Shown here: positions 11,251 to 23,597 of the stretch, in pieces
Layout: each line of letters begins with the position of its first letter
Numbering within the stretch: position 1 is the first letter of the stretch
Assembly: GCA_025738555.1 (NCBI GenBank)
Contig: JAOVFP010000011.1
Coordinates: forward strand, 806,001-870,000
DNA length: 64,000 bases
DNA from: Cyathus striatus
Lineage: Eukaryota; Basidiomycota; Agaricomycetes; Agaricales; Nidulariaceae
Direction of reading: 5' to 3'
Position numbers and translations under genes: made by a program
The notes under the pieces: generated by a model
What the model was told of the DNA's origin: nothing
Seen by the model: the letters and a program-made list of their open reading frames with translations, nothing else
Database searches by the model: none

Positions 11251-13250
11251 ATGACATCATGAGTGTAAGTTAATGAAATGTGAGCATGTTAACTTACAGA
11301 GGCAGCAGTCCATTCCTCAGAAAAAATATAGGCCCCTTCATTGTCAAAAAGGCTGGCTACACACTGACTGCAATTTGAGCTGCAGCATTAACCTTTATAG
11401 GACTTCATGGCATTGCAAGGCAATCTAAAACCTATAAGATATTTATTAAGTAATGATGGGATAAATGAACATATCCATTCTCTCACCACATTTCCAAGCT
11501 TAGCATGGAATACAAGGTCTTGAATAAGTTGCTGGTGGATATCATCCATTCCATCAATCCCTATATTATGCTTGGCTGCTGCATACATGAACTCTTGTCA
11601 ATATTCATTGCAACATTGGAACTCAGGCCAGCTGTCAACCATCAATATGTTTATGGTCTTGACCTGAATGGTATCTGTGAGCAAGAATCAGATGATGCTG
11701 CACATTCAAATGAAGACTTTTGCTGACTGTAGATAAGATGAGAGATGTGTGCATGGGCTAGCTAGTATGCAATACCATTGAGCCCTGTAGATTTGGTTTG
11801 CTGTTGACAGTTTTAGATTGCTAGGAAGACTAGAGTGAGGAACAATTGCAAATGACTTGATAGCTGTGCAGCCTTACCTCTCTCAGGAATGCTGCATCAT
11901 GATGAGACAATGAGAAGGGGTTACAACTTACCAATTTCTTTGGAGTGGCACATGTATTGTTTTTGAGCTTGTGTTTCAAGACTTTCAATAATCACTTAAT
12001 GGGTACTTCTTGGATGTCTTCAGAACTGTAGTCAGCTTCATATTCAGACATTTGAGGTACTGAGTGAACTGCTAATGATGACCTGCTATGTCAGGTTTGA
12101 ACTGATGGCAATATCTCGACTTCTTCACCAGGATCAGCAAATAGGTCATGCATATCATGAGTAGAACAGGCATTGACAGCTAGTGCTGAATGTTGTGGTT
12201 CTCTAATGATAGGTATCTGGAAACCATGTAGTAAGTAATAATATGTTGAGAACATGATAGTGAACATACCTCTAGTGCTGTGTCAAGTTCAGCAGTGGAT
12301 ATAACTTTCTAATCCTCCTCTTCAGACAATTGAGAGTCAGTTCATTGTGAATGATTATCTTCATCTGCTTCTTCTGCTTCTTCCACATCTTCCTCTTCAG
12401 AGTTGGAGACTTCAAGCTGGTGCTGTGTTGTAACAGACCTCTTTGCATGTGTGCCACTTGGTTGATGATCACTGGACTTCAAAGGAACTTATTAATAGCA
12501 TCTGTATCAAAAACTTTACATCAGCATCATGTGGCAGTGATAACATACCATAAGTCTGGGGATGATGGGTCTTAGGTGGTGCCTCTTACTAGATGTTGTT
12601 GTCTTCAAGTTTGGCATCACTCTCAACAATAACTGACCTTGAATGTTGACCTAATTCAGAAAGTTGTCAACACATTCAATATGATCAAGCATAAACAAAT
12701 GCCAGGTTGGTTTCTTTCCCCCTCCATCCACCTTACAACCTCCATGTATGTCTGTCACCTGTTTCTTCTTCACTGACATCACTTTCTTTATGACAACTGG
12801 TTCTTCAAGTTTCTGTAGTTTGCTTTCTGACTCTGGATGTCAACTCAGCACAAGTTCTGTCTCATAGGCAAGTTAAGCATACCTTCTCTATCATCATGCT
12901 TCTGTTAACTCAAACCTTCTGAACCCTGGGCTCTCCATTGCCATCTAGTAACTACACTAAGTTGGCTCCCTGTTAGTGAATGCTTGATATTGGTGGGTTC
13001 AGGTGTGGTTGGCTCACCTGAATTTGAAAGTGCATTTTTCTTTGCTTTTTGTGAATCTGGATGTTACAATCATGAGTTTAAAACTCATAATCTTATGAAA
13101 ATAGCGAATGCACTGACCTCTATCAGCCACATCATTTACCATCCTGTGGTCTGATAATTCTTGAAGGACCCTTTTTTTCTTATGAGATGTGTTGGCAGTA
13201 TTAGAAGGCATGATAAGAATGGGACTCAAATCAGAGTGAGCTTTGGGCAA
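11250..13250 (-). pseudogene. unrecognised minus-strand gene relic with acidic region
   Basis: Reading leftwards from an ATG at about 13213 (MPSNTANTSHKKKR, basic N terminus), coding-like patches appear in changing frames. There is a Lys/Glu patch near 12800, a very acidic stretch at about 12420-12340 (NSEEEDVEEAEEADED) and a helical block at 11588-11388 containing IGIDGMDDIHQQLIQDL. Another patch near 11360-11310 reads NEGAYIFSEEWTAA. Stops and frame changes separate them. It points away from the Plavaka transposase at 13.6 kb and could be an accessory gene of that element, but no family was recognised. Confidence 0.4.
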
Positions 13251-13589
13251 TGCAAGGTGGGGGGTGGACAGGGCAAGAAGAAGGTGGTTGGTGGGCAGAA
13301 GTGAACATGTTTAGTGAGCTATTGCTTCTGTATGATGGTACCAAATTGTGGGCTCACTAGTGGCAGATACTCTTTGGCTGTACAATTGTCCCTATATTTA
13401 TATCATCTGACAAGACCCAGCTGATGACATTTCACAATAAAACTGCATATCTGGTCTACATGACAATTGGTAACTTACCAAAGTACCTAAGGTGAAAATC
13501 TTCTCAGCATGGGCAAGTACTCCTTGGTTATCTTCCAACATCAAAGCTGGATGATATGTCCAATGATTCTTCTTGTCACTGCACTCTCT

Positions 13590-16357
13590 CAAATCTATTT
13601 CATGCTTGCATGAATTTCATTTTGCAGCCACTGCAAGTAGCCAGTTGCAAAGGAATTGAGCTTACCAGTAGTGACAGAGCAGTTAGGCAATACTACCCAA
13701 TCTTTGCAGCTTACATAGCTAACTATCCAGAGCAAGTTATGGTAGTGTGTACTAAATATGGTTTATGCCCATCTTGCCCAGCTCCTCAAGAAGGAATTGG
13801 GGAGCAGCCCACCTATCTACCTCCTTGAGATGATACAGAGATTTGTACTGCTTTATGTACAGCTGCAGAAGGTTCCATTAAATTTATGAAGGCCTGCACT
13901 GAGGCAGGAATTAAACCTAATGCATATCCTTTTTGGAAAGATCTTCCATTTGTCAATATTTATAGTTCCATCACACCTGATATTCTACATCAACTTTTTC
14001 AAGGTCTTATTAAACATGTCATAGCTTGGGTCTGCTTTGCAATTGGTAATGTGGAAATTAATGCAAGATGTCATCAGCTTCCTCCAAATCATCATATTTG
14101 TCTTTTCATGAAGGGAATCTCAAATCTTTCTCAGGTCACAGGAACAGGGTGCAATTGAATATCCTGCTTCTTATTAGCCTTTGTCATTGATATCCATTTT
14201 CAAGATCAGCTCAAGCACTCTAGCTGCCAGCTTGTACAAGCTGTATGTGCTCTTCTCAGTAATTTACACTCCTCCAAGAGGTCTGTACAGATACCATACA
14301 GAATTTATATAGTGGCTATTATTATTATTAGAGGTGATTATTCTATACAGAATCTGTAAGATCTATTTAATACCTTAATTTTCCTGTTTCAAATCATAAT
14401 GAATACTATTAAAACTGTTAATTCATAATCACATCTCATCTCTACCACCATCTTGTTTCCATTGCTGTCTTGTCACAGGTGCCAAGTGTAATGCTTTGTG
14501 AAAAGTGTGACACTACATGAAAATCTGTGATACACTCAATGCATAGTGTCACACTTAATGCATAGTGTCATGCTTAATGTATAGTATCACACTCAATACT
14601 TAGTGTCACATTTAACATATAGTGTCACTCTCAACACTTAGTGTTACACTCAGTGCATAGTGTCACACTCAACACCTAGTGTCACGCTTAATGCATAGTG
14701 TCACACTTAACATATAGTGTCACATTTAACATATAGTGTCACATTTAATGTATAGTGTCACACTCAACACCTAGTGTCATGCTTAATGCATAGTGTCACA
14801 CTCAACACCTAGTGTCATGCTTAATGCATAGTGTCACATTTAACATATAGTGTCACACTCAACACCTAGTGTCACACTCAATGCATAGTGTCACACTTAA
14901 TGCAGAGAGTCACATTTAATATATAGTGTCACATTTAATGTATAGTGTCACACTCAATGCATAGTGTCATGCTTAATGCAGAGTATCACACACAAGGAAA
15001 TAAGTATAATAAAATTCTGTACAGAATTTTCAGGTCTGTAATGCAGAATTCTGAGGAATTCTGTGTAATCTGTACAGAATTTTTGGAATCTGTGCAGAAT
15101 CTGCACAGATTCCAAAAATTCCATATGGATTCCATACAGATCCATACAGAACACATGGCTAAGTGTAAAGAGCTCACTCTTCTTGACTCTGTACAACTTG
15201 CTAGATACCCAATACACTCTGACAAAACACTTGATCTCGAAGCTGCACTCGAGACCTTTCATGACAACAAAGGTATATTTGTCAATCTCAAGATATGTTT
15301 TCACTTCAATATTATCAAGCTTCACTATGTACAACATTACTGCTATTTCATTGAACTATTTGGGACAACTAACAATACAGACACACAATATATGGAATGT
15401 CTCTATATTGATCTTGCTAAGGATGCCTTCAGATCAACCAATGGAAAGGATGAGTTTGCCCAAATAACATTATGGCATGAACAAAAAGAATGGGTCTACC
15501 AACACAATAATTTCCTTCAACATCACTTTTTACATCAACCTGTTTTGCCAGCCCACATGCCTTTACCTATCCCACACCTTGTTCAGCCACACATACTGAA
15601 GATGATAAAACATCCTTCTTGCTGAGGTGTCCCCTTCTCAATTCTGTAAGAAGTATATGGTGCAATAGACTTTGAGAATGCACTTGCTCAAATGGTTGTG
15701 CAATTCTAACACCCTGAATTCAAAAGGCCTCAGGAAATTTGAAATGCAAGCTGCCAACTTCCAATACTATGTCAAACAGTCTCTGTTTATTATCAAATCA
15801 AGTTCTTCAGCAGGGATCTATTCTGTTGATGCTTCTGCTCAGAATGGAGCTGACTCAATTCATGCTCAGCCATCTCACACTGGTAAGTATAACATGACAA
15901 TACCTGCCCAGTTCGATACTGCTCTTGTGGACTTTGAAAACAGACAGGTTCACAGAGTTCAAGGCATGTACTTATTGCTACATGGATGTGATGACTGCTG
16001 ACATTAAATTATGCCCCTTATTAGCATACACTGTTTCTTAGATTCACTGTGTTTTCTCCCTTCCATCTCAGGTTGCAGAAGAATGGTTCAAAGGCAATTC
16101 TCCTTCAAAACACTTTGCCTATGTTGAATGGTTCACACTGTTCTCTGCTGCTGTGATTGATACTTCTTCAGGTTTATACAAGATTGCAAGTGTCAAGTAT
16201 CATTTCAGTTGATCTCATCAAGAGAAGTGTGCACATGTTCCCTAGTTTTGGTGCTAAGGCTCCAGAGCATTGGGTATCAAGTTCTGTGCTTGCTGAATGT
16301 AAAAAGTTTTTTGTCAGTCTGTTTAATAATAGATTCCAGTACTCAACTATAATATAG
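13590..16357 (+). pseudogene. Plavaka-type transposase (CMC/CACTA-related), interrupted
   Basis: Recognised by blocks shared by Plavaka transposases of Agaricomycetes: LTSSDRAVRQYYPIFAAYIA, CPSCPAP, PFWKDLPFVNIY, TPDILHQLFQGL, the later FHDNKGIFVNL, HYVQHY, the ERLHIDLAK-like YIDLAKDAFRSTNGKDE, and at the C-terminal end HFAYVEWF and DLIKRSVHMFPSFG. The end is at about 16357. A TGA in PP-stop-DDTE replaces a likely CGA. Several other stops and frame changes occur (about 14157, 15622 onward). A 919-bp satellite-bearing element (14257-15175) splits it between QAVCALL and LDSVQLARY. Not functional; classification rests on motif memory, not a search. Confidence 0.8.
14257..15175. mobile_element. 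hAT-like non-autonomous element with 19-bp satellite
   Basis: Starts CAGTAATTTACACTCC and ends GTGTAAAGAGCTC, imperfect inverted termini. It is flanked by GCTCTTCT (14249-14256) and ACTCTTCT (15176-15183), an 8-bp duplication with one difference. Inside are TCTGTACAGAAT words near both ends and, from about 14545 to 14990, roughly 23 units of a 19-bp repeat (TAGTGTCACACTCAATGCA type). No coding. The 8-bp duplication and CAG start suggest a hAT-like mover; this is inference. Confidence 0.75.
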
Positions 16358-16599
16358 TTAATAAAAGGTTGAATTAGTACTTCATGTTTATTGCATAGAA
16401 CTATAATCATCTTATATATGTGCCCAAAGTATATTTAAGTAACAGTAAGTTGAAATAAGTGAGTTGATGTGTGAGTATTAGTATAATTGAGCCAAAATAA
16501 GTTGCATTTAGAGATATATAAGTAATTATAAGGTAAGGGGTACATCTTAATTTCACTAACTTAACTAATTTAGTGAGTGGGGAATTTGCTGATGCAAGT

Positions 16600-17150
16600 T
16601 CCACTTTTGAGCTTGCTTATCTTTTTTGAGTCAATGTTAAGTTACCTTGAGTGGTTATTTTCTTATTTCAAGTAGACTCAAGTTCCCAATTTTTTTATTT
16701 TGGTAAAAGTTGAGTTCCCTCAAGTGGACTTAAGTTCTTCACTTATTTTTTTTTGGTGAAAGCTGAGTTCCCTTGAGTGAACTTAAGTTCCTTGCTTATT
16801 TTTTTTTGAGTGAAAGTCGAGTTCCCTTTAAGTATTTAGAGTCAAATTTAAGTTTTTCAAGTGGACTTAAGTTCCTTACTAATTTCTTTCTGAAAATTAA
16901 GTTCTCTCAAATTAAGCTAAGTTCCTCACTAATTTTTAGTGAGAGTAGGTTGAGTTCCCTCAAGTTCAGGTTTCAAAATTTCAAGTGTAAAGTAAGTATA
17001 AACTAATTACTAGTTCTACTATCTGAGTGAAAGTAAAGTTTTTCAAGTGACTTAAGTTCCTCACTAATTTTTTTTCTGAAAGTTGAGTTCTCTTGAGTTA
17101 AGTTAAGTTCTTCACTAATTTTTTAGTGAGTGTAAGTTGAGTTCCCAATC
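16600..17150. repeat. tandem repeat around TTGAGTTCCCTCAAGTG, period about 65-75 bp
   Basis: Seven or so degenerate units, each with GAGTTCCCT(T/C)(A/G)AGTG, CTTAAGTTCCT(C/T)ACT and a T-run followed by GTGAAAG. A few similar words (AAGTTCCAGTCAAGTTCC) reappear at 19850-19915. These may mark the two edges of one large, otherwise unreadable element of about 3.3 kb; this is weak. Confidence 0.6.
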
Positions 17151-20100
17151 ACTACTGTTGCTACCACTGCTCTCTGTCCTGCATCCTACCTGATTTCTTC
17201 TATATTCCTCATGCACTCTGCCTACTTTTATTTACTTTTATTTACATGCACTGTTGAACCATCACATGCATCGCATCTATCCTACACAAATATTCATCAT
17301 TGTGACATCAACATGTGAACACATTGTGTGATGTTTGATGTGCACTTCTCCTTGTCATCAATGCTCATCATGTTCAATAGTGAGCAAGTTTTTTCTGATT
17401 TTTTAGCTCAATTCTTGCTCTTTTTATTTCAATCTTTTTGCATCACTTAATATAAGTTATTATACATATAGTAGGCCATATTATACTAACTACTAATGTA
17501 AATAAACTTATAAAAATGTGGGTTATATGTGTATTTAGTCTTTATTTTAATATATTTCATGCTTTGTACAACAGATTATGTGATTTGTTTAGAAAAGTGT
17601 ATTAATTGTGTGGGAAAATAAGAGCGGATGCGTGGGAAACTATAATTGCAATGGCAGGAAATGATGAAATGTGAGGCAAATTGCAAGTGGGAGGGCAGAA
17701 AATAATGATTGGAGGAGAAGCAGAAGCATGGGAAAATGCTGAGCAGGAAATGGACAACAGAAATAATAAGCAGAGGCATGGAAAATCATAAGCAGGAGAG
17801 AGAGATAGAATGACTAGAGGTTAGAAATGTGGACTGAGAATGCAGACACCTGTAATGTTGAAACCTTTATAATTCAGACATTGCACAATAAATATTTATC
17901 ATAATTTGACATCCCTCATTCACTAGCTAGCACCACATCATCCACTCTTGCCACTCAGCCCCTTCTAAGTCCATTTCTGATTATTTTTACACTTTAGTCT
18001 CATTTTTATTTTACCATAGCCTTACACTCATGCCCTACTATCCACACCCAGAAAATGAATTTTGTTTATAGATTGGAGGTGTAACTATCTATCAGTTTGC
18101 ACTATGTGTGTTGTGGTAGCATTATCCCTTCAGCTACTCCCACACCTTCTACACCTCTAGTTTCTCAACCCCCTACTGAACCCTCTCTTGTCCTTCCTCC
18201 TCTCAGTCCTTTATTTATCTGTCATATTCTCCCTCACTGCTGACTCTGCCATGCATGTCAACTTTCCCCACTTCAAGTTTACTTCACTACTCTGTCAATG
18301 TATCATCTCAACACATCTCCTAGTCCACTGATGCTCTTTCTTCTGAACTTCAACTGACACTTTACCACTGCTCTAACTGTGCTGGCAATCTCATTTCGAT
18401 TCAAACTCCACAAGTACTAGTTCTTAATGTGAAGGAGTTGGAGGAATATAGCAAAATGGGAATGTTGAAGGAACAGCAACCTGCCACGGGGGACTTGATC
18501 CTGTGAAGTTTTGTGTTGGTGTTGTATACAGCTCTCATTGGAGATTGGAGTTTGAGGTGATATACAAGTGGTATGTTTTCATACTATTTCAAGTAATGTG
18601 GATAGTGCTAATATGTATGATTATTCTCCCCTTGCTAATCCCATATGTATATCGAGCCATATCATTTATAACCAATGGCTAGGGTATCAGTAATGGGGTT
18701 GGCTAGCATGGTGTACAGTGCAGGAATAGAGCAGATCTAGAATGAGTTAACATTCCATCTGTAACATGCTGAAGGAATGGAGGTCCTCATGTTTTCTGAA
18801 ATTTTACATCTCATCCTACAAGTGCTATTTTGTCCTGATCTCTAACTGTTTTATCTCCTCTCCCTGCTGTAGTGGCCCAAATTCAGGCATCAATGTCAAT
18901 ACATGATATACTGCTGTCATGCTGACAATGCATGCTTATTACTTAGACTGATAAGCTGCACAATTTTGCCTTGCTGGTATACTCGCTGATTCAATGTGCT
19001 GGCATAACTCTGTCTTTGACTTCAACACTCAGCTGGTACTATAACAGCTACTGTGACAAGCAGTACAATTTGGACACATAGGAGCTTAACAAGCTCCAAC
19101 ATTTCATTTTAGTCTTGTTCATAGTTCTGCTATCCAATTTCATCTTTTTTGTTTGTAGGCTCTGGTTCAAATCCACATTAAATAATGAGAGATATATTGC
19201 TTTTGAAGAAGGGACCCTTTCCCTTCTCCTAACTGCTATCTGAACCCTGCTGCAGAACTAAATCTGAGGAGTTGAAGTCCTCTTATGAAACCTTGCCAGT
19301 AATATAATTTAGTATTGCCTCTTGCCCATCACCAATCACATATTATGAAGGCTCTAAGTAGATAGTTTCTCATGACAGTGATACTCCACTGATGTGAGTA
19401 TTTTATACTTATAACTGGTGTTTCATGTATCATAGTATGGATAAGGCTTGTCCATTAGATTATGCATATTGTGTATCATCACCATGTTCATTGTGTTCAA
19501 TAAGGCTACAGGATGTTTTTGTTGTTTAGTACATGTTGTATAAAATTTCTTTCTACTATCTGCTATATTGTTCTGTCCTATAATACATAACTTTATAGTA
19601 ATATACTATTTGTTCAGCCTCTCAGTCATCCTCATAATATGACATTGGCAAGGTAGTAGGCAATGCTGCTTGCTGGCCTTATTTCTTTATTGATTAATTT
19701 GATGGACAGATCAATTAATGATTAATATTCAGGGGTGTGGGAAATAATGAGCATGGAGGTGCAATGACAAGTACACATTAATCTAGCAATCCATAGCAGT
19801 GTTGGGATGTCTGTTGTATACCATACATTTTACATTTTTCAAGTTACAGGTAAGTTCCAAAGTTGAGTTCTAGTCAAGTTCCAGTCAAGTTCCATTTGAG
19901 TTACTAGTAACTCAAGAAGTTGATGGCCTGGTCTTCTATTTGAATACTACCAAATGTCAAATTTAATTGTCAGTTTTTTTGTTGTCCAACTGTTGTTATT
20001 ACACCCTTGCTAATACATGCTTCTGAGTGAGGCCCAAGGAATAAGTATTTTGGAAGGCAATATTCTAGGTATCTAATTTCTTAATGATCATGAAGTTGAC

Positions 20101-20500
20101 ATAACTAATCATGCATCTCTCAGGATTATCTATCCATAAGTCCATGAAATACAAAGTACATAGATCTTATAAGCAAACTGGAGTCTACTCTCTGGTATAT
20201 TTTACTTTTAGGTGTGGTTACCAATATAATAATGGGAAAGTATGAACTGCCACCCATGGCTGATGTGTCATTCCTTCTTGCAACACACAATGTGGCTCTG
20301 ATACACAAATGATGACAAGCAATGCTACAGACATGAATGCAGCATGTAACAAATATGTCTTCCCATGCTGCCAAAAATAGTTGAAGCAATCAGCTCTTGG
20401 ATTGTATATGAAGCAGCCATTGAAGCTTAACTTCTGCAATATGTCATTGATCTTTTTCTAGTGAGTGTGATCTGGGCAGATCCATCATGGTTTCTTGATA
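17151..20500. other. long AT-rich stretch without recognisable gene
   Basis: No frame shows a family I recognise. A purine-rich patch at 17600-17820 and pyrimidine-rich sequence at 18120-18320 are visible. A 40-bp block at 19650-19691 (GGTAGTAGGC...GGCCTTATTTC) is a short dispersed repeat also found at about 44986 and 50537. Probably decayed TE sequence. Confidence 0.4.
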
Positions 20501-20504
20501 CTAG

Positions 20505-20748
20505 GGTATTGTCTCAGAGGGATATTGCTGAGATGAAATTGAGGGGAGTTGAGCAAGCAATGCTAAATTTGGAGGCATTGGTTGATGTGCTTGGTATTAG
20601 AGCATATATCACTTTGCCAATTGTATCAGATGGAGCTTAGGAGGAGTTCCAATGCAAGTTGCCATTGGTTGGTAGTGAGGAGTTAGGTGGGTGGATTAAT
20701 CAGGAAGTGGTGTCATTCTTGAGCTGGGCTGCTCAGGCATATCTGTAA
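20505..20748 (+). pseudogene. short coding-like remnant, unrecognised
   Basis: One frame reads for about 80 codons with a single TAG near 20638: AEMKLRGVEQAMLNLEALVD, then VSFLSWAAQAYL before a stop. Codon content is more regular than the surroundings. It could be a piece of the gene whose helicase domain starts about 900 bp downstream, or an unrelated relic. No family recognised. Confidence 0.25.
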
Positions 20749-21189
20749 ATCATGGATATTAACAGTAAATAAGCTTAATTTAAAATCATTAGCAAATTAT
20801 AGACTTAATTACCAGGTATTCAAAGTGTTGATACAATCATCTGGTGTCACTGCCTGTAGCTGAGAAAGAGAACTCAGAACTGCCCAACTCTGCAAATTGC
20901 AATTACAAAGAACACCACAACATTGTAAATTTATTTGGTTTTTGCTTCTATGATAAATATTTGAATATTGAGTCTGCTGTGTAAGCCTGGCTTCATACTA
21001 CTATTCATCCAGTCTCACCACTGATGTGTGTCAGCACACATTAATCATGTCCATAATTTATTCCCACCTTTTTCTCACTATTCAAGATCTTTTTCTCAGT
21101 CTTCATTGCCCATTCTTACTATGAGCAACAAAGGTATGTTTTATATTATTATTACTTGTATCAGATTCTTACTATGAGCAATGCAGGCT

Positions 21190-23580
21190 CCTAAAACTAT
21201 CGTCTCGCCTCACTCGAATAGCCTTACATAAGAGACAGCTACAAGAACAAATAAAACATAGCAGCCAAACTCACAAGGGAGAGGCTGGCAAACATTATGA
21301 CCAGGGATCTTGGTATGTGACAATATCTTGGGAGCCACTCATAAGAAATACTTCACTTATAAAAAATGTCCAACTTCACATGGCAATAAATTCTCACTTC
21401 CATAGGAATTGATGACAAGGCATGTGCAATTGAAGAGGCTCGTTTTAGCAATAATACCATAGGCTATTATAGGAGAACTCTCCTATCACTTAATGTCTGG
21501 AACTCAAGTACAAATATGGATATTCCAAGATGTATTCCAACTGGCTCAGACAAGACTCAGGGTATGACCTTGCTGGATACAAGTCAAGATTGCAATGGCT
21601 CTGTATTCTGGAAAGGATATTATTGCTTTTCTAGCTACAGGTGCTGGGAAGACAATGACATTCTGGATCCCACTGTTGATGGCCAAGAAGGACAGACAAA
21701 ATAAGATGACCATTGTCATAATGCCCTTAAACCTTCTCAGAAAGCAGAATGTGGAGATCTTGGAGAAACTGAGAATCACAGCAACTTCAGTTACACGTGA
21801 AAGTATCAATTCCAGGATTATAAAGGTTGGTCTTACTATAGTTTATACAATACATGCAGCTGACACATATACATGTAAGGATATTGAAGCTGGTACATAC
21901 CAGGTAGTCATTATAAATCCCAAGATTCTAATGGATCACCCAGCATTTGAAGAAATGTGGAAGAAAGTGCACATTGTAGAGAAAATACTCAACTTTATAT
22001 TTGATGAGGACCATTGCATCAGCCAATGGGCAAGCTTTTGAAAACAATACCTTAGCCTTGAAGCACTACAATACCTTATATCAGATAAGGTTCCATTTTA
22101 TGTGCCATTTGCTATGCTTCCATGTGGAATTCTTCAAGAAGTCATAAGTATCCTTCAGTTACACACTGAGAAGACAGAGTATTTTCTTCGAGCTCTTTAT
22201 GCTCCCCCCCCCCTTTCACATGAATGGGTGAATTTCATGTGAACTTCATATGAAATTCAGGTGAACTTTTTGCATTATTTTTGCTGAATTTCAGTGAGAA
22301 CACTGCTAATAATTTCATGTGAATTTTGCATGAATTTCATGTGAAGATGAAGTGAAAATTCACATGAATTTTTCACCTGGCATTCATGTCACTCAGTGAA
22401 GTTCATGTGAAGCTTATACAAGAGTAGAGTGTAATACTGCATGCTGAGTGTGATGCCATGTGCTTAATGTGATACTGCGTGTTGAGTGTGACACCCAGGG
22501 CTGAGTGTGACACTGAGAGCTGAGTGTAACACCTAGGGCTAAGTGTGACACCTAGGGCTGAGTGTGACACTGAGAGCTGAGTGTGACACCTAGGGCTGAG
22601 TGTGACACCTAGGGCTGAGTGTGACACCTAGAGCTAAGTGTGACACTCAGGGCTGAGTGTGACACCAAGGGCTGAGTGTGACACCGAGGGCTGAGTGTGA
22701 CACATGCTTGTCACACATGTCACGCTTTTTCCCCCAACATTTTCCAACATGTCACAATTTTTCCCACGCATGTCACACATGTCACGCTTTTTCCAATATT
22801 TTCCAATATGTCACACTTTTACACATGTGTGACAAGTTTGATAACTGCACTCAGCCCTGGGTGTCACACTCAGTAGTGTAGTGACCTCCAATTTTTAATG
22901 TGAATTTCACTATATTTTCACCTAAATTTCACCTAAAATACATGAAAGTTCATGAACCTATGCTTTTTGGAAAATATTTAAAATCACATGAAGTTCACAT
23001 AATTTCATGTGAATTCATGGTGAAAGGGGGGGGGAGTGTAAAGTACTGTTTTCTTCGCTCAAATGATCACCTGGAGATTGGTCTCATGGTGTGAAGGCTT
23101 GTATACCCTGCCAACAGCTTCAAGGATCTCACATTTCTCATCCCAAAAGACTTGAATGATGGTGACCCACCTCCACTGAGGTTCCTTATTTTTTTGATAG
23201 CATGAAGGAGACTGAAGCAGCTTGCACATATTTGAGAACACTGATTTTGAAGATTGGAGATATATGGGGATTTTGCTGTACCAATGTGTTTGGTATGGTA
23301 AGTATAGTCAAATACGAAAGACAGAACAAAGAAACTCACATATTTTCAGCAGAGAATGGACCTTTCAGATATCAGCATTGTTGTTCAGTATAAGGCAACA
23401 TGCAATATTTGTACATTATGGCAACATTTTGGTCGAGCTGCATGTGGTGCAGAAAGGAAGGCCACTGCTATCCAGTGAGATTTTATGAATGAAAGAATAC
23501 CTAAGACTCTTCAGATAGATAAAATGCATGTTCTCAAGATATTGTTTCATTTCAGCAACATATTTATGTTTTCCACAGCC
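21190..23580 (+). pseudogene. RecQ-like DEAD/DEAH helicase relic, interrupted
   Basis: From about 21575 the frame reads VKIAMALYSGKDIIAFLATG followed by AGKT, a Walker A (motif I). Downstream are the motif Ia-like IVIMPLNLL, YQVVIINPKILM and the motif II region FDEDHCISQW (RecQ family form DEGHCISQW). Coding runs to about 22190, is cut by an 859-bp element, and resumes at 23057 with DHLEIGLM and a RecA-2-like part (FKDLTFLIPKD, FLIFLIA, LKQLAHI) with further stops. A coding-like patch upstream (about 21200-21300, IALHKRQLQEQIKHSSQTHK) may be its N-terminal part. Such helicases are often found as multicopy, TE-associated genes in mushroom genomes. Non-functional. Confidence 0.75.
22190..23048. 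mobile_element. hAT-like non-autonomous element A inside the helicase
   Basis: Left terminus AGCTCTTTATGCTCCCCCC, right terminus GGGAGTGTAAAGTACTG; the two are imperfect inverted repeats with C-runs and TTTCAC inside. The 8-bp sequence TTTTCTTC occurs at 22182-22189 and 23049-23056, and the helicase reading frame matches on both sides. The interior has TTCATGTGAA-rich subterminal arms, about a dozen 19-bp units (GCTGAGTGTGACACCTAGG type, 22440-22700) and a short TGTCAC/TTTTCC block. Confidence 0.85.
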
Positions 23581-23597
23581 CCAAAATATCATCATCC

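Noticed and set aside
14545..14990. Regular short repeats that could suggest a CRISPR array
   Set aside because: Units are contiguous 19-bp satellites without unique spacers, in a fungal genome and inside a TIR element.
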